From NCBI RefSeq assembly GCF_005862305.2, contig NZ_CP054025.1, positions 1-64,000 of the forward strand: DNA of 64,000 nucleotides, given 5' to 3'. Positions 1-10,057 of the stretch are shown piece by piece. The translations under genes and the position numbers were made by a program. The first letter of the stretch is position 1. Every line of letters starts with the position of its first letter. The notes under the pieces were generated by a model. It was not told the DNA's origin, ran no database searches, and saw only the letters and a list, made by a program, of their open reading frames with translations. The stretch is from Rhizobium indicum (GTDB lineage: Bacteria > Pseudomonadota > Alphaproteobacteria > Rhizobiales > Rhizobiaceae).

Positions 1-506
1 ACCGCGCGGTGGAAGAGAAAATCGGCGTCTGTGCGGTGAAGTTGATGGCTGGTCGCCTCGCGCAGATCCGCAAGCGCGCTGGCGATCTTCTGAATCGCCT
101 GCTCATTGCGGCGTTTGGCGGCGAAATAGGCGGCCGCCGGCTCGATCGTCAGGCGGAATTCGTAGCAGCGCTGAATGTCGGCGATCGTCTTGACCGGCGA
201 ATATGCAAGCTGCGTCGTCGGCGATCCGTGCGCGCTGACGAAGGTGCCGGCGCCTTGCCGGGCATAGACCATACCCTGATCGCGCAGGCGCGCCAGCGCA
301 TCGCGGACGATCGGCCGCGACACACCCAGCATCGAGGCAAGCTCATGCTCGCCGGGAAGGCGTGAATCCGGCGGATAGTTTCCGCCGCGGATACGCTCGA
401 GCAACTGGTCGAAGACGCGATCGACCAGCTTGACGGCCTTGCCGCGTTCGGGCTTGCCCGGTGGGCCGGCTTCCGCGTTCAAAGATTCGCCATTCACTTC
501 AGCCAC
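1..506 (-). CDS. GntR-family (FadR/FCD type) transcriptional regulator, 3' end cut by the window edge
   Basis: Reading the minus strand from a GTG at 506 (preceded by GGGGAG about 6 bases upstream) gives an uninterrupted frame to the window edge. The N-terminal third is a winged helix-turn-helix of the GntR type: VFDQLLERI, then LPGEHELASMLGVSRPIVRDAL, followed by the wing with QGAGTFV. The start of an all-helical FCD ligand domain follows (RCYEFRLTIEPAAAYFAA). GntR/FCD proteins are usually repressors relieved by a sugar acid or carboxylate. It lies 24 bp downstream of the DUF1537 kinase on the same strand, so it is probably the last gene of the transporter-kinase operon and its local regulator. 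The C-terminus and ligand pocket lie outside the window. An ATG six bases upstream (512) is in another frame and soon meets a stop, so GTG is the start. Confidence 0.85.
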   Translation of the reverse strand, partial: MAEVNGESLNAEAGPPGKPERGKAVKLVDRVFDQLLERIRGGNYPPDSRLPGEHELASMLGVSRPIVRDALARLRDQGMVYARQGAGTFVSAHGSPTTQLAYSPVKTIADIQRCYEFRLTIEPAAAYFAAKRRNEQAIQKIASALADLREATSHQLHRTDADFLFHRA

Positions 507-530
507 GTCATTCTCCCCGGCGGTATCTTA

Positions 531-1595
531 CTATGCCGCCCGATTCCAAAGAACCAGTCTTAGCAAACTATCGGGCTTGCCGAAGCCCCCGGACTTCACG
601 GCGCACCGAAAATGCCGCCCGTTGGCTGCCGTGACATCGAACCACGGCACGCCGGCCTCGATTTCACCCTTCGGCGCCAGCACTCGGACCCCAAGCGCCT
701 GGAAAACGGCAAGCGCCGTATCGCCGCCGCCGACCATCAGCATGTCAGGCTTCGTATCGTCGATGACCGATCTCACGCCTGCCGCAAAACGGCGGGCGAC
801 CAATGCCGCATCGGCTGCCATATCGCCGGTGCAGCGCAACAGCGCCGGCAGCGCCATGCCCTCCCCGCCTTCGACCTGCCCCATCGGCGCGTCCACCACC
901 ATGCGCAGAACCCCCGAGGCTTCGAGCCGCTCCATCTGGGTAGCGGTAATCGGATCGCGCGAGCCAAAGGCGAACAGGGTGCGTGGGGTCGCTACAAATT
1001 CCGGCACCGGCTGCCGACCTGTTTCGCCGAGCTGCCGGGCAAGAGCAGCACCCAGACCCCGTGCGCCGACCGCAAGTGCCAGCCGCCAGTCCTGATCAGC
1101 AACGATCTGGTCGAGATCACTGTCATCCTCCGCATCGGCAACGACAACGCTCTTCGCGCGGCCCTCGAACAGATCGGCGATCGGCAGCGGCTTGTCGACG
1201 CCGCGGCCGACGACGCAGCCCCGATAGGTCACGCGCTCCTGATCGGGAATGGCGGGCGCCACGAGGATAGTCTCCAGGCCGAGCGCATCTGCCAGAGCAA
1301 GACTTTCCACTGCCACATTGCCCTTCAGGCGGGAGTCGATCTTCTTCATCACGACTGCGGGCTTCACGCCGCGAAGCGCCTCGGTCGCGAAGCGTACCCT
1401 TTCGGCAGCTTCGCGCTCGCCAAGCGAGCGCGAGGCGGTATTGATAACGACAACGTCACAGCCAGTGGCGATCGCATCCTCTGCCGCCTCGACATCGACG
1501 GCGACCGCAACCGAAAGACCGGCTTCGACGAAGGGCGTGCCGGTATCGAGCGCGCCCGTCAGATCATCGGCGATGATGGCCGCCTTCAGCGTCAT
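531..1595 (-). CDS. Four-carbon acid sugar kinase family protein (DUF1537)
   Basis: A 354-residue protein beginning [19 protein letters not shown], the hallmark N-terminus of the DUF1537 family. Members phosphorylate D-threonate, D-erythronate or 3-oxo-tetronates at O4 using ATP. The C-terminal nucleotide-binding part shows FGSRDPITATQ, MLMVGGGDTA and AVKSGGFG. The start at 1595 is preferred over longer in-frame extensions because it gives a 4-base ATGA overlap with the stop of the upstream ABC ATPase, a sign of translational coupling, and because the family motif begins there. In characterised pathways DUF1537 kinases act together with a PdxA2-type dehydrogenase, and one is encoded at 11223-12209 on the other arm of this locus. 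The family is secure; the substrate (threonate, erythronate or another tetronate) cannot be read from sequence. Confidence 0.9.
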   Translation of the reverse strand: MTLKAAIIADDLTGALDTGTPFVEAGLSVAVAVDVEAAEDAIATGCDVVVINTASRSLGEREAAERVRFATEALRGVKPAVVMKKIDSRLKGNVAVESLALADALGLETILVAPAIPDQERVTYRGCVVGRGVDKPLPIADLFEGRAKSVVVADAEDDSDLDQIVADQDWRLALAVGARGLGAALARQLGETGRQPVPEFVATPRTLFAFGSRDPITATQMERLEASGVLRMVVDAPMGQVEGGEGMALPALLRCTGDMAADAALVARRFAAGVRSVIDDTKPDMLMVGGGDTALAVFQALGVRVLAPKGEIEAGVPWFDVTAANGRHFRCAVKSGGFGKPDSLLRLVLWNRAA

Positions 1596-2583
1596 GCGGT
1601 CTGTCCGGTGTTGACGGCATGGCAGGCGACGAGATGGCCGGGTTTTGCTTCCTGCCACGCGGGGATGACCTTGCTACAGACATCCATGGCAATCGGGCAG
1701 CGCGTGTTAAAGCGGCAGCCGGTCGGCGGGTTCAGCGGGCTCGGCACGTCGCCCTGAAGAATCTGGCGCTGGCGGGTGCGCTCATGTTCCGGATCGGTCT
1801 CCGGAACGGCAGATAGCAGTGCCTTGGTATAAGGGTGCAGCGGATTGTCGAAGAGTTCCTCGCGGGTGGCAAGTTCGGCGAGCCGCCCGAGATACATGAC
1901 GCCGACACGGGTGCTGATATGGCGCACGACTGCGAGATCATGGGCGATAAAGAGATAGGTCAGCCCATATTTTTCCTGCAGATCGAGCAGCAGGTTGATG
2001 ATCTGCGCCTGGATCGACACGTCGAGCGCCGAAATCGCCTCGTCGCAGACGATGAATTTCGGCTGGCAGGCGAGCGCCCGGGCAATGACGACGCGCTGGC
2101 GCTGGCCGCCGGAAAGCTCGTGCGGGTAACGCTGGGCAAACCGAGTCGGCAGGCCTACATCGGTGAGCAGCGTCGCGACCCTGTCCTTCAGCTCGGCCTT
2201 GGTGCAGAGCTTGTGGAAGAGGATCGGCTCGCCGATCGCCTCGCCCACCGTCATGCGCGGATTGAGCGTCGAATACGGATCCTGGAAGACGATCTGCAGG
2301 TCGCGGCGGAACGGCCGCATCTGCTTTTCGTCGAGCGTCGCGAGATCCTGGCCCTTGTAAACGACCTTGCCGCTGGTCGCCTTGTAGAGGTTGAGGATGG
2401 TGAAACCGGTCGTCGACTTGCCGCAGCCGGATTCGCCGACCAGGCTCAGCGTCTCGCCTTCCATAATGTCGAGATTGACATTGTCGAGTGCATAGACGGT
2501 TGCCGAGCGTTCGCCGAAGGCGCCGAGCTTGACGTGGAAATGCTTGACCAGGTTTTCGATCTTGAGCAGCGGTTGAGCACCCA

Positions 2584-2584
<1 letters not shown>
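1592..2584 (-). CDS. Peptide/nickel/opine-type ABC transporter ATP-binding protein (DppF/OppF type)
   Basis: A 330-residue ATPase with Walker [11 protein letters not shown]-loop [11 protein letters not shown], signature LSGGQRQR, Walker [13 protein letters not shown] and H-loop IAHDL. The C-terminal oligopeptide-transporter extension contains the Cys cluster [14 protein letters not shown], which in the OppD/F family can hold an iron-sulfur cluster. The ATG at 2584 shares one base with the stop of the upstream ATPase (TGATG), so the pair is probably coupled. It should be the second nucleotide-binding subunit of the 2584-7267 importer. In rhizobia this family carries peptides but also sugars and sugar derivatives, and the neighbouring kinase and lyase argue for a carbohydrate acid or its glycoside here. 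Confidence 0.92.
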
Positions 2585-3587
<1,003 letters not shown>

Positions 3588-3591
<4 letters not shown>

Positions 3592-4544
3592 TTGCTGCCC
3601 CGCGGATTGAGCGCGTCGTTGAGGCCGTCGCCGAGGAAACTGAAGGCAACCGAGGCAAGGCCGAGCACGGCCGCCGGAGCGGCGAGAAGATGCGGATAAT
3701 GCTGCCAGACGCGGAGGCCGTCCGAGATCATGTTACCCCAGCTCGGCGTTGGCGGATTGACCCCGACGCCAAGGAAGCTGAAGGCGCTTTCCAGCACCAT
3801 CGCCGTGCCAAGACCGGCGCTGACCGAGACGATCAGAGGGCCTAGCGCATTCGGAATGACATAACGCTTGATGATGATCCAGTTCGAAAGCCCGAGCGCC
3901 TGGGCCGCGGTGATATAGGGCCGGCTGCGGATCGACAGCACCTGGGCGCGCACGAGCCGAGCGTATGGCGGCCAGGAGATCAGCGCCATAGACCCGAAGA
4001 CGAGGGCGAAATCCACCCACATGGTTTCGCGATAGAAGGGATTGAGGGTCTCGAGATAACGCGCTTCCATCCATTTGCTGATCGGCGATTTCAGCGAGGC
4101 GTTGATGACGACGACGAGCAGCAGGTTGGGAACCGACATCGTCACGTCGGTCAGCCACATGATGATGCGATCGAATGGATTGCCGAAGAAACCGGCGACG
4201 GCGCCGAGCACGAGGCCGATCACCACGGCGAAGACGGTGACGATGACGGCGACGAGGAAAGCGGTGCGCGTGCCGAAGACCACGCGGCTGAAGACGTCGC
4301 GACCGAGATCGTCGGTTCCGAAGAGGTGGCTCATCGACGGCAATACATTGCGGGCGTTGAGATCCTGGCTCAGATAGTCATAGGGCGTGAGATAAGGCCC
4401 GAAGATCGCCGTGAAGCCGAGGATCACGACGATGACGAGACCGAAGACGGCGAGCTTGTTGCGCTTCAGCCGATACCAGGCGTCGCGCCACAGGCTGACT
4501 GGCTCTTCGACGGTTTCGATGGTCGAAAGAGGGATTGCGGACAT
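3588..4544 (-). CDS. ABC transporter permease, DppC/OppC type
   Basis: A 318-residue inner-membrane protein with an N-terminal cytoplasmic segment ([17 protein letters not shown]), a first membrane helix, a periplasmic loop with the family phrase [15 protein letters not shown], then five further hydrophobic segments. The EAA coupling motif is [20 protein letters not shown] near residue 215, followed by the C-terminal [11 protein letters not shown]. The start has AGGAG upstream, inside the end of the preceding permease gene. It pairs with 4547-5503 to form the translocation channel. Confidence 0.92.
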
Positions 4545-4546
4545 GG

Positions 4547-5503
4547 TCAGCGGCTCCTTCTTGAATCATTGGCGCGCGGATCGAGCAGCGGATAGAGCAC
4601 ATCCACCAGGAGGTTCGACACCATCACCAGAAACGATCCGATTAGCGTGATCGCCAGAATGACCGGATAATCGGAATTGATCAGCGCCTGCACCGTCAAC
4701 CGGCCGAGACCCGGCAGGCCGAAAACGAGTTCGACGAAGATCGCGCCATTGACGATGGTGATCATGATCAGGCCGAGCTGCGTGACGACGGGCGTCAGCA
4801 CCGGCCGCAAGATATGGCGCAACGCCACCATGATCTCGGGTACGCCCTTGGCGCGGGCGGTCCGGACGAAATCCTCCGATAGTACCTCGATGACGGCGGC
4901 ACGCGTCTGACGCACGATCAGCGCGATCGGCTGGAAAGAAAGGACGAGCAGCGGCAGCAGGATACGGACATCGAGGATGCCACCCCAGCCATAAGGCACG
5001 CTCGCACCCGGCAGCAGCACGATGAGGCCGACCATCAGCAGCGGGCCGGCGACATAGGCCGGGATCGCCCAGAGGAAGAGTGCGGAGCCCAGAATGGCAT
5101 AATCGATGCGTGAATTCTGGTTGAGCGCGGCGATCATGCCGAGCGGGATCGCGACGACGGCCGTCAGGATGATGGAACAGATGGCAAGCTGGAAGGAGAC
5201 AGGTGCCGCGGCTGAGACCATCGCCCAGACGGAGCGGCCCGAGGTCAGCGAATTGCCGAACTGGCCGTGCAGCAGGTTCCAGATGTAAAGGCCAAACTGG
5301 ACGATGAAGGGTTTGTTGAGGCCGGCGCTTTCGCGAATGGCTTCGATGCGCTGCGGATTATAGGCGACGTCGCCAGGCGCGCGCAGAAAGATCAGCTTGA
5401 TCGGATCACCGGCGCCATAGAAGGCCAGCGCGTAGACCGCCAGCATCACCACCAGAACGGACGGAATCCAGATGGCAAATCGGGTTAGCACGTAGCGCAG
5501 CAT
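4547..5503 (-). CDS. ABC transporter permease, DppB/OppB type
   Basis: A 318-residue permease with an N-terminal membrane helix (LRYVLTRFAIWIPSVLVVML) and a periplasmic loop. The BPD_transp core carries the EAA-type motif TARAKGVPEIMVALRHILRP, and the end is LLVDVLYPLLDPR, typical of DppB. The chosen ATG at 5503 has GAGAGG five bases upstream. A GTG two codons earlier (5509) would place that SD directly against the start and is less likely. Only two bases separate it from the next permease. A strong hairpin (5575-5600) lies between the binding-protein gene and this gene. Confidence 0.92.
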   Translation of the reverse strand: MLRYVLTRFAIWIPSVLVVMLAVYALAFYGAGDPIKLIFLRAPGDVAYNPQRIEAIRESAGLNKPFIVQFGLYIWNLLHGQFGNSLTSGRSVWAMVSAAAPVSFQLAICSIILTAVVAIPLGMIAALNQNSRIDYAILGSALFLWAIPAYVAGPLLMVGLIVLLPGASVPYGWGGILDVRILLPLLVLSFQPIALIVRQTRAAVIEVLSEDFVRTARAKGVPEIMVALRHILRPVLTPVVTQLGLIMITIVNGAIFVELVFGLPGLGRLTVQALINSDYPVILAITLIGSFLVMVSNLLVDVLYPLLDPRANDSRRSR

Positions 5504-5574
5504 GGCCACCTCTCACCTGTTGTTCGATGCGTTCCCGCTTTTGGCTGCGATCGCATCTCTTCTTCTTGAAACTT

Positions 5575-5600
5575 GCGCGAAGGCCTTGCGGCCTTCGCGC
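5575..5600 (-). terminator. Intercistronic hairpin between the binding-protein and permease genes
   Basis: A perfect 11-bp inverted repeat (GCGCGAAGGCC, loop TTGC, GGCCTTCGCGC) lies in the 129-bp gap between the binding-protein stop and the dppB-like start. There is no U-run after it in the direction of transcription, so it is more likely an mRNA-stabilising or partial attenuation hairpin than a full terminator. Such hairpins commonly let the binding protein be made in excess over the membrane subunits. Confidence 0.55.
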
Positions 5601-5632
5601 GGGTTTTGCCGATTGGGACGGTTTCCGCCGGA

Positions 5633-7267
5633 TCAACCGATGGAAATGTTCCAGGGTTCGACGACCTGCCAGTCAAGGTTCTTTTCCAGGCCCTTGACCT
5701 CTTTGGTGGCCCAGCGCGACATCGCCTGAGAATACCATGGAATGAAGGCCCAATCCTCGCGGAACGCCTTCTGGGCCTCCTGGGCGAGAGCAATACGCTG
5801 CGGATCATCCGCAGCCTTGGTCGTGGCCTCGGCAAGGGCACTGTCGACCTTGTCGTTCTTGTATCCGCCGAGCTTGTTCTGGGCGTTCGACGAGGTTGAG
5901 GCGATGCTGCCCGCCAGATAGGAGACGGCATCGGGAACGCGGGTGCCGACGTCGTCGCGGAAGATCTGGACCGAGTTCTGATCCGGACCCGCATAGGAAT
6001 CCTGCTGCGGCTTCATGTCGACGGCGGTGATGCCGAGATTCTGGCGCCACTGCTCGGCAATGAACTGGGCGGCGGCCTGAATGGCTGGCCCCGAGATGCC
6101 GACGAACAGGATCTTCGGCAGGCGCTCCGGGCCGCCGTAGGTCGATTCCGCAAGCAGCTTCTTGGCAGCCTCCGGATCATAGGGATAGGGCTCGAAGCCG
6201 GAATTCTCCGCGCCCGGGACCGAATTGAGGATCTGGTCCGCCTTCTTATGCGGCCCGTCGGGATAGGACGCCTTGAACAGGCCATCGCGATCGACCGCCA
6301 TGATCAGTGCCTGGCGGACTTTCGGATCGTCCATCGGCGCACGGGAAATGTTGAACCAGAAGTGCTGGCTCGTCGGGATCAGCGGGCCGGCCGAGAATTC
6401 CGGGCCGAGATCCTGGATGATGGTCGAGGTGATCAGTTCGGTATGGGCGTTGAACTCTCCCGACTTGATCAGCGACGTCGCGCTGACATTGTCCTCGATC
6501 GAAGTGACCTCGATGCGCGCAAGCTTTGGCTTCGGTCCGAAGAAGTTCTCATTCGGCTCGAAAGTGAGTTTACCGGCGTCGATATCGATGCTCGTCAGCT
6601 TGAAGGGACCTGAGAAGACCGGCTTGCTATCGGGCTTATACCAATCGATGATCTCCTCGCCGTCGCTGCCGCGGGACTGCGATGCCTTGGTGATCGGCGC
6701 GATGTGGTTTGCCAGGCGCATGAAGAAGATCGGGTCGGCGGCACCAAGCGTCACGACGACCGTCCCCTCGTCGGGTGTCGCGACACCCGTCAGCTCGTTG
6801 CCGGAGCCGGCGGAGATTTCGGCGTAACCCTTGACCTTGCTCAGCACCTGGTCGGCGCGCTGGCTCTTGGTGTTCGGCATCGAGGCGACTTCCCACGATC
6901 CCTTGACGTCGGCCGAGGTGATCTTGCTGCCGTCGGAAAAGACGGCCTTGGGGTCAATTTTGAAGGTCCAAACAGTGTTGTCAGCCGATTCCCAGCTGGT
7001 GAAGACGTAGGGTTTGATATTGCCTTGGCTGTCGAAATACATCGGCGATGCCCACCAGATCGAATTCCAGCGGAACGTCCTGCCGCCGCCGCGCAGCGGC
7101 GACCAGTCCTGGTCGAAGGCCGGATGCGCGACCTTCAGGACCTGGCCTTCATCGGCCATGACGATGCGGGCATTCATCCCGAAAACGGTGAGTCCGACGC
7201 CAGCTGCAAGGCCGAGCTTCAGCGCGTTACGACGTGATATATTGGTTTTATCCGATTGATCAGACAT
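5633..7267 (-). CDS. Extracellular solute-binding protein, family 5 (peptide/nickel/oligosaccharide type), Tat-exported
   Basis: A 544-residue periplasmic binding protein. The start at 7267 follows GGAGGAAT and opens a twin-arginine signal: SRRNALKLG, a hydrophobic stretch (LAAGVGLTVFGM) and cleavage probably after VMA. The mature protein shows the SBP_bac_5 architecture: DWSPLRGGGRTFRWN early, the internal family signature around VWTFKIDPKAVFSDGSKITSADV, and NSVPGAENSGFEPYPYDPEAAKKLL in the second lobe. It is the first gene of a five-gene importer operon continuing into the acid-sugar kinase and GntR regulator. Family-5 binding proteins accept peptides, opines, metals and oligosaccharides, so the ligand is inferred from gene context only. 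Confidence 0.92.
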   Translation of the reverse strand: MSDQSDKTNISRRNALKLGLAAGVGLTVFGMNARIVMADEGQVLKVAHPAFDQDWSPLRGGGRTFRWNSIWWASPMYFDSQGNIKPYVFTSWESADNTVWTFKIDPKAVFSDGSKITSADVKGSWEVASMPNTKSQRADQVLSKVKGYAEISAGSGNELTGVATPDEGTVVVTLGAADPIFFMRLANHIAPITKASQSRGSDGEEIIDWYKPDSKPVFSGPFKLTSIDIDAGKLTFEPNENFFGPKPKLARIEVTSIEDNVSATSLIKSGEFNAHTELITSTIIQDLGPEFSAGPLIPTSQHFWFNISRAPMDDPKVRQALIMAVDRDGLFKASYPDGPHKKADQILNSVPGAENSGFEPYPYDPEAAKKLLAESTYGGPERLPKILFVGISGPAIQAAAQFIAEQWRQNLGITAVDMKPQQDSYAGPDQNSVQIFRDDVGTRVPDAVSYLAGSIASTSSNAQNKLGGYKNDKVDSALAEATTKAADDPQRIALAQEAQKAFREDWAFIPWYSQAMSRWATKEVKGLEKNLDWQVVEPWNISIG

Positions 7268-7351
7268 GGCATTCCTCCCAGAGTGAATTCGGCAGCGCTC
7301 TCCCTGCACCTGCCAGGCGCAGCACAATCCGTTCCGTATCGTTCTCTCGTT

Positions 7352-7380
7352 ATTGTAAATATGTCAACAAAAAATCGCAA
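7352..7380 (-). promoter_or_regulatory. Candidate sigma-70 type promoter for the importer operon
   Basis: On the minus strand TTGCGA (7380-7375) and TACAAT (7357-7352) are separated by exactly 17 bases, about 85-110 bases ahead of the binding-protein start. The hexamers match consensus at 4/6 and 5/6 positions. TTGT and ACAA half-sites at 7353-7371 flank the spacer and could be part of a GntR operator. The whole 7268-7594 interval (327 bases, no gene) is the AT-rich divergent control region for this locus. Confidence 0.5.
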
Positions 7381-7459
7381 TTTCCATTCGAACAAAATTT
7401 TCTACTGAAAATATATAAGTTATAACAGATAGATAACTTTCCGCGTCGGCTTCACGGCA

Positions 7460-7478
7460 TTTTGTCTTCTTGACAAAA
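7460..7478. promoter_or_regulatory. Inverted repeat in the divergent control region, possible GntR operator
   Basis: TTTTGTC at 7460-7466 and GACAAAA at 7472-7478 form a perfect 7-bp inverted repeat with a 5-base spacer, about 117 bases ahead of the DapA-family gene. A second smaller repeat (AGTTAT/ATAACT) lies in the AT-rich stretch before it. Position and symmetry suit a repressor site controlling the plus-strand arm. Which regulator binds is inference, with the GntR protein at 1-506 the obvious candidate. Confidence 0.4.
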
Positions 7479-7594
7479 GCGCGGCAATATAAAAGTTCTT
7501 TGCACTCCATCGCGACGGACGGATGACAATTGCAATGCGCAGCGCCCCGGTTCGAATACGGATCGGCAAGACAGGACGCGCCGAGGAGGGCGGA

Positions 7595-8500
7595 ATGAGC
7601 CATCACAGGATTACCGGCGTTTTCAGCGCCTCCGCAACGCCGCTGAGGGCGGACAACAGGCCGGATTTCGCCCTTTTCACCGATCACTGCCGGCAGTTGC
7701 TGGCCGAGGGATGCCATGGCGTGGCGCTGCTCGGCACGACGGGCGAGGCCAATTCCTTCTCCGGCGCCGAGCGCCGCGCCATTCTGGAAGCAGCACTGAA
7801 GGCCGGCATTCCTGCTGACAGGCTTTTGCCGGGCACCGGAGTCGTCGCCATCCCCGAGACCGTGGAATTGACCCGGCACGCACTGTCGCTTGGCGTCACC
7901 AAGGTGGTGATGCTGCCACCCTTCTACTACAAGGGCGTCTCCGACGATGGTCTCTTCGCCGCCTATTCGCAGGTGCTGGAGAAGGTCGCCGACACCCGCC
8001 TGCAGGTCATCCTCTATCATATTCCGCAGGTCTCAGGCGTTCCCCTATCCATTCCGCTGATCGGACGGCTGATTGCGGCCTTCCCGGAAACGGTCGTCGG
8101 CATCAAGGAATCCGCCGGCGATTTCAACAACATGCAGGCGATCATCGCTGCCTATCCCGGCTTCTCGGTGCTGGCGGGCGCCGATCCGCTGTTGTTGCCG
8201 CTGCTGAAGGCGGGCGGCGCCGGCTGCATCACCGCCACCTCCAATCTCGTGGCGAATTCGCTGCGCACCGTCTACGACCATGTCCATGACGAAGAGCGCG
8301 CCACTGATGTCGAGGCGGCGCAGGCCCGCATCAACGCCTATCGCACGCTTTCCAATTCCTACGTCCAGATCCCGACCATCAAGGCGATGGTGGGACTGAA
8401 GACCGGCAATCCCGCCTGGAAGCGCACACGTGCGCCGCTGATGCCGCTCGGCGATGCCGACTATGCCGCACTCGCCGAAAGCTACGCCAAGCTGCCTTGA
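7595..8500 (+). CDS. Dihydrodipicolinate synthase / N-acetylneuraminate lyase family protein (class I pyruvate aldolase)
   Basis: A 301-residue TIM-barrel aldolase. The ATG at 7595 follows GAGGAGGGCGGA; longer in-frame starts lack an SD. Motifs are GVALLGTTGEANSFS (substrate carboxylate-binding GTTGE), the catalytic tyrosine in ILYHIPQ, and the Schiff-base lysine in VVGIKESAGD. Family members form or cleave a carbon-carbon bond next to pyruvate. Real DapA would be chromosomal and linked to lysine genes, whereas here the gene opens a catabolic operon with a sialidase-like protein, a dehydrogenase and PdxA2. Cleavage of a 2-keto-3-deoxy sugar acid is therefore more likely than lysine synthesis. 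Family confidence is high; substrate is unknown. Confidence 0.9.
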   Translation: MSHHRITGVFSASATPLRADNRPDFALFTDHCRQLLAEGCHGVALLGTTGEANSFSGAERRAILEAALKAGIPADRLLPGTGVVAIPETVELTRHALSLGVTKVVMLPPFYYKGVSDDGLFAAYSQVLEKVADTRLQVILYHIPQVSGVPLSIPLIGRLIAAFPETVVGIKESAGDFNNMQAIIAAYPGFSVLAGADPLLLPLLKAGGAGCITATSNLVANSLRTVYDHVHDEERATDVEAAQARINAYRTLSNSYVQIPTIKAMVGLKTGNPAWKRTRAPLMPLGDADYAALAESYAKLP

Positions 8501-8511
8501 GGAGATCCGTC

Positions 8512-9699
8512 ATGAGTTTTACCGGCCTGCCTCCGGAAGCCGTTCCGGCCCTGATGACCGGGGCCATCGCCCCTCACCCCACGGTCGAGGGTCGAGCGGA
8601 TGCCTATCTGCCCTCCCCCTGCATCCAGAACCATGCCGCAAATCTCGCCTTTCTGCCCGATGGTACGCTGACCTGCGTCTGGTTCGGTGGCACGATGGAA
8701 GGCATGGGTGATATCTCGATTTACATGTCGCGGCTGGCGCCGGGCTCCGAGCGCTGGTCCGTGCCGGAAAAGATGAGCGACGATTCGGAGAAATCCGAAC
8801 AGAACCCGTTGATTTTCAAGGCTCCAGACGGAAAAATATGGCTGCTCTATACCTCGCAGACTTCCGGAAATCAGGACGGCTCGGTTGTCAAATGCCGGAT
8901 TTCAGGCGATGGCGGCCAGACCTTCGGCCCGGTTCGTATCCTCAGCGACAGTCCCGGCACCTTCGTTCGCCAGCAGATCGTCGTCAACGGCAGGGGCGAC
9001 TGGCTGCTTCCGATCTTCCGCTGCGTTGGCCTGAACGGCCAGCGCTGGAGCGGCGATGCCGATACGGCTGCGGTGCTGATGTCGCGTGATGGCGGCGCGA
9101 GCTGGCAGATGCGTGATATTCCAGACAGTATCGGCGCGGTGCACATGAACATCCTGCCGCTTGGCGGCGACGAGATGATCGCCTTCTACCGCAACCGTTT
9201 CGCCGAAAACATCCTGTTCAGCCGATCCTCCGATGGCGGCGAGACATGGAGTGCGCCCGAGCCGGCCGAATTGCCGAACAACAACTCCTCGATCCAGGCC
9301 ACGATCCTGAGTGATGGAGCAATCGCAATGGTTTACAACCATTCGAATGCCGCCATGTCGGATGCACGGCGCCAGTCTCTCTATGACGAAATCGAGGGTG
9401 GCGAGGCTGGAGGGACCCCCGTCTTTGCCGATAGCAGCGCACGCAAGGCTGTCTGGGGGGTTCCGCGTGCGCCGCTGAGCCTGGCGATATCAAGGGATGG
9501 CGGCAAGAGCTTTCCGCATCGCATCGATCTCGATACCGGCGACGGCTTCTGCCTCAGCAACAATTCGAAGGATTCGCTGAACCGCGAATTCTCCTATCCC
9601 TCGATCGTCCAGGGCGACGACGGCACGCTCCATATCGCCTACACCTACTACCGGCGCGCCATCAAATATATCAGCCTCGCCCCGCACTCCCTGCCGTGA
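8512..9699 (+). CDS. BNR/Asp-box repeat protein of the exo-alpha-sialidase-like family
   Basis: A 395-residue predicted beta-propeller with four Asp-box repeats (S-x-D-G-G-x-x-W/F): SGDGGQTF near residue 130, SRDGGASW near 190, SSDGGETW near 238 and SRDGGKSF near 326. An early NPLIFKAPDGKIWLLYT strand and a late FSYPSIVQGDDGTLHIAYTY strand are as in bacterial sialidase-like proteins. The ATG at 8512 follows AGGAGA, 11 bases after the lyase stop. The N-terminus (MSFTGLPPEAVP) shows no signal peptide, so it appears cytoplasmic, which is unusual for a glycosidase. It may be an intracellular hydrolase, lyase or epimerase acting on the imported compound. True sialidase activity is not established. 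Confidence 0.82.
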   Translation: MSFTGLPPEAVPALMTGAIAPHPTVEGRADAYLPSPCIQNHAANLAFLPDGTLTCVWFGGTMEGMGDISIYMSRLAPGSERWSVPEKMSDDSEKSEQNPLIFKAPDGKIWLLYTSQTSGNQDGSVVKCRISGDGGQTFGPVRILSDSPGTFVRQQIVVNGRGDWLLPIFRCVGLNGQRWSGDADTAAVLMSRDGGASWQMRDIPDSIGAVHMNILPLGGDEMIAFYRNRFAENILFSRSSDGGETWSAPEPAELPNNNSSIQATILSDGAIAMVYNHSNAAMSDARRQSLYDEIEGGEAGGTPVFADSSARKAVWGVPRAPLSLAISRDGGKSFPHRIDLDTGDGFCLSNNSKDSLNREFSYPSIVQGDDGTLHIAYTYYRRAIKYISLAPHSLP

Positions 9700-10057
9700 G
9701 CAAAGCGGCAGCAGGAAAATTGTAAACCTGCATCCGATCGCATGCGGAAAGATTCAGGATGACAACGGCTGTGGGTTTAGTGACGGGAGAAATTGACAAC
9801 AGGGTCGGATTATTCGCCGCCGTGGCAAAGATGATGGCCAGCTGTGCCTGAAATGCCGTTTTCATCGATGCAGTTCCTATAACGCATTGATATTTTTGTC
9901 GATATTTGCGCGTCAACGCTAACTTGAAGCGCGACAGATCGCACATCGAAAGATAAAAAATTCCGCCCCCTGGAATGCCGGCTTGACATTTATCTTACAA
10001 CTTTACATTAAAGAGGGCGACGATAGTGCCGCAAGATCTTGCAGGGAGGACCGGTTC
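9700..10057 (+). promoter_or_regulatory. Intergenic control region ahead of the alcohol dehydrogenase, with a candidate promoter at 9983-10011
   Basis: This 358-base gap separates the sialidase-like gene from the dehydrogenase and holds no convincing gene. A consensus TTGACA lies at 9983-9988, and 17 bases later is CATTAA (10006-10011), a poor -10, with the overlapping TACATT as an alternative at shorter spacing. The region around 9885-9960 is AT-rich. The gap suggests the adh-pdxA2 pair is a second transcription unit in the same direction as the lyase-sialidase pair. Confidence 0.4.

Noticed and set aside
7595..8500. Annotation as the lysine enzyme DapA
   Set aside because: The family is right but the operon is catabolic and on a plasmid-like replicon, so a generic class I aldolase call is safer.
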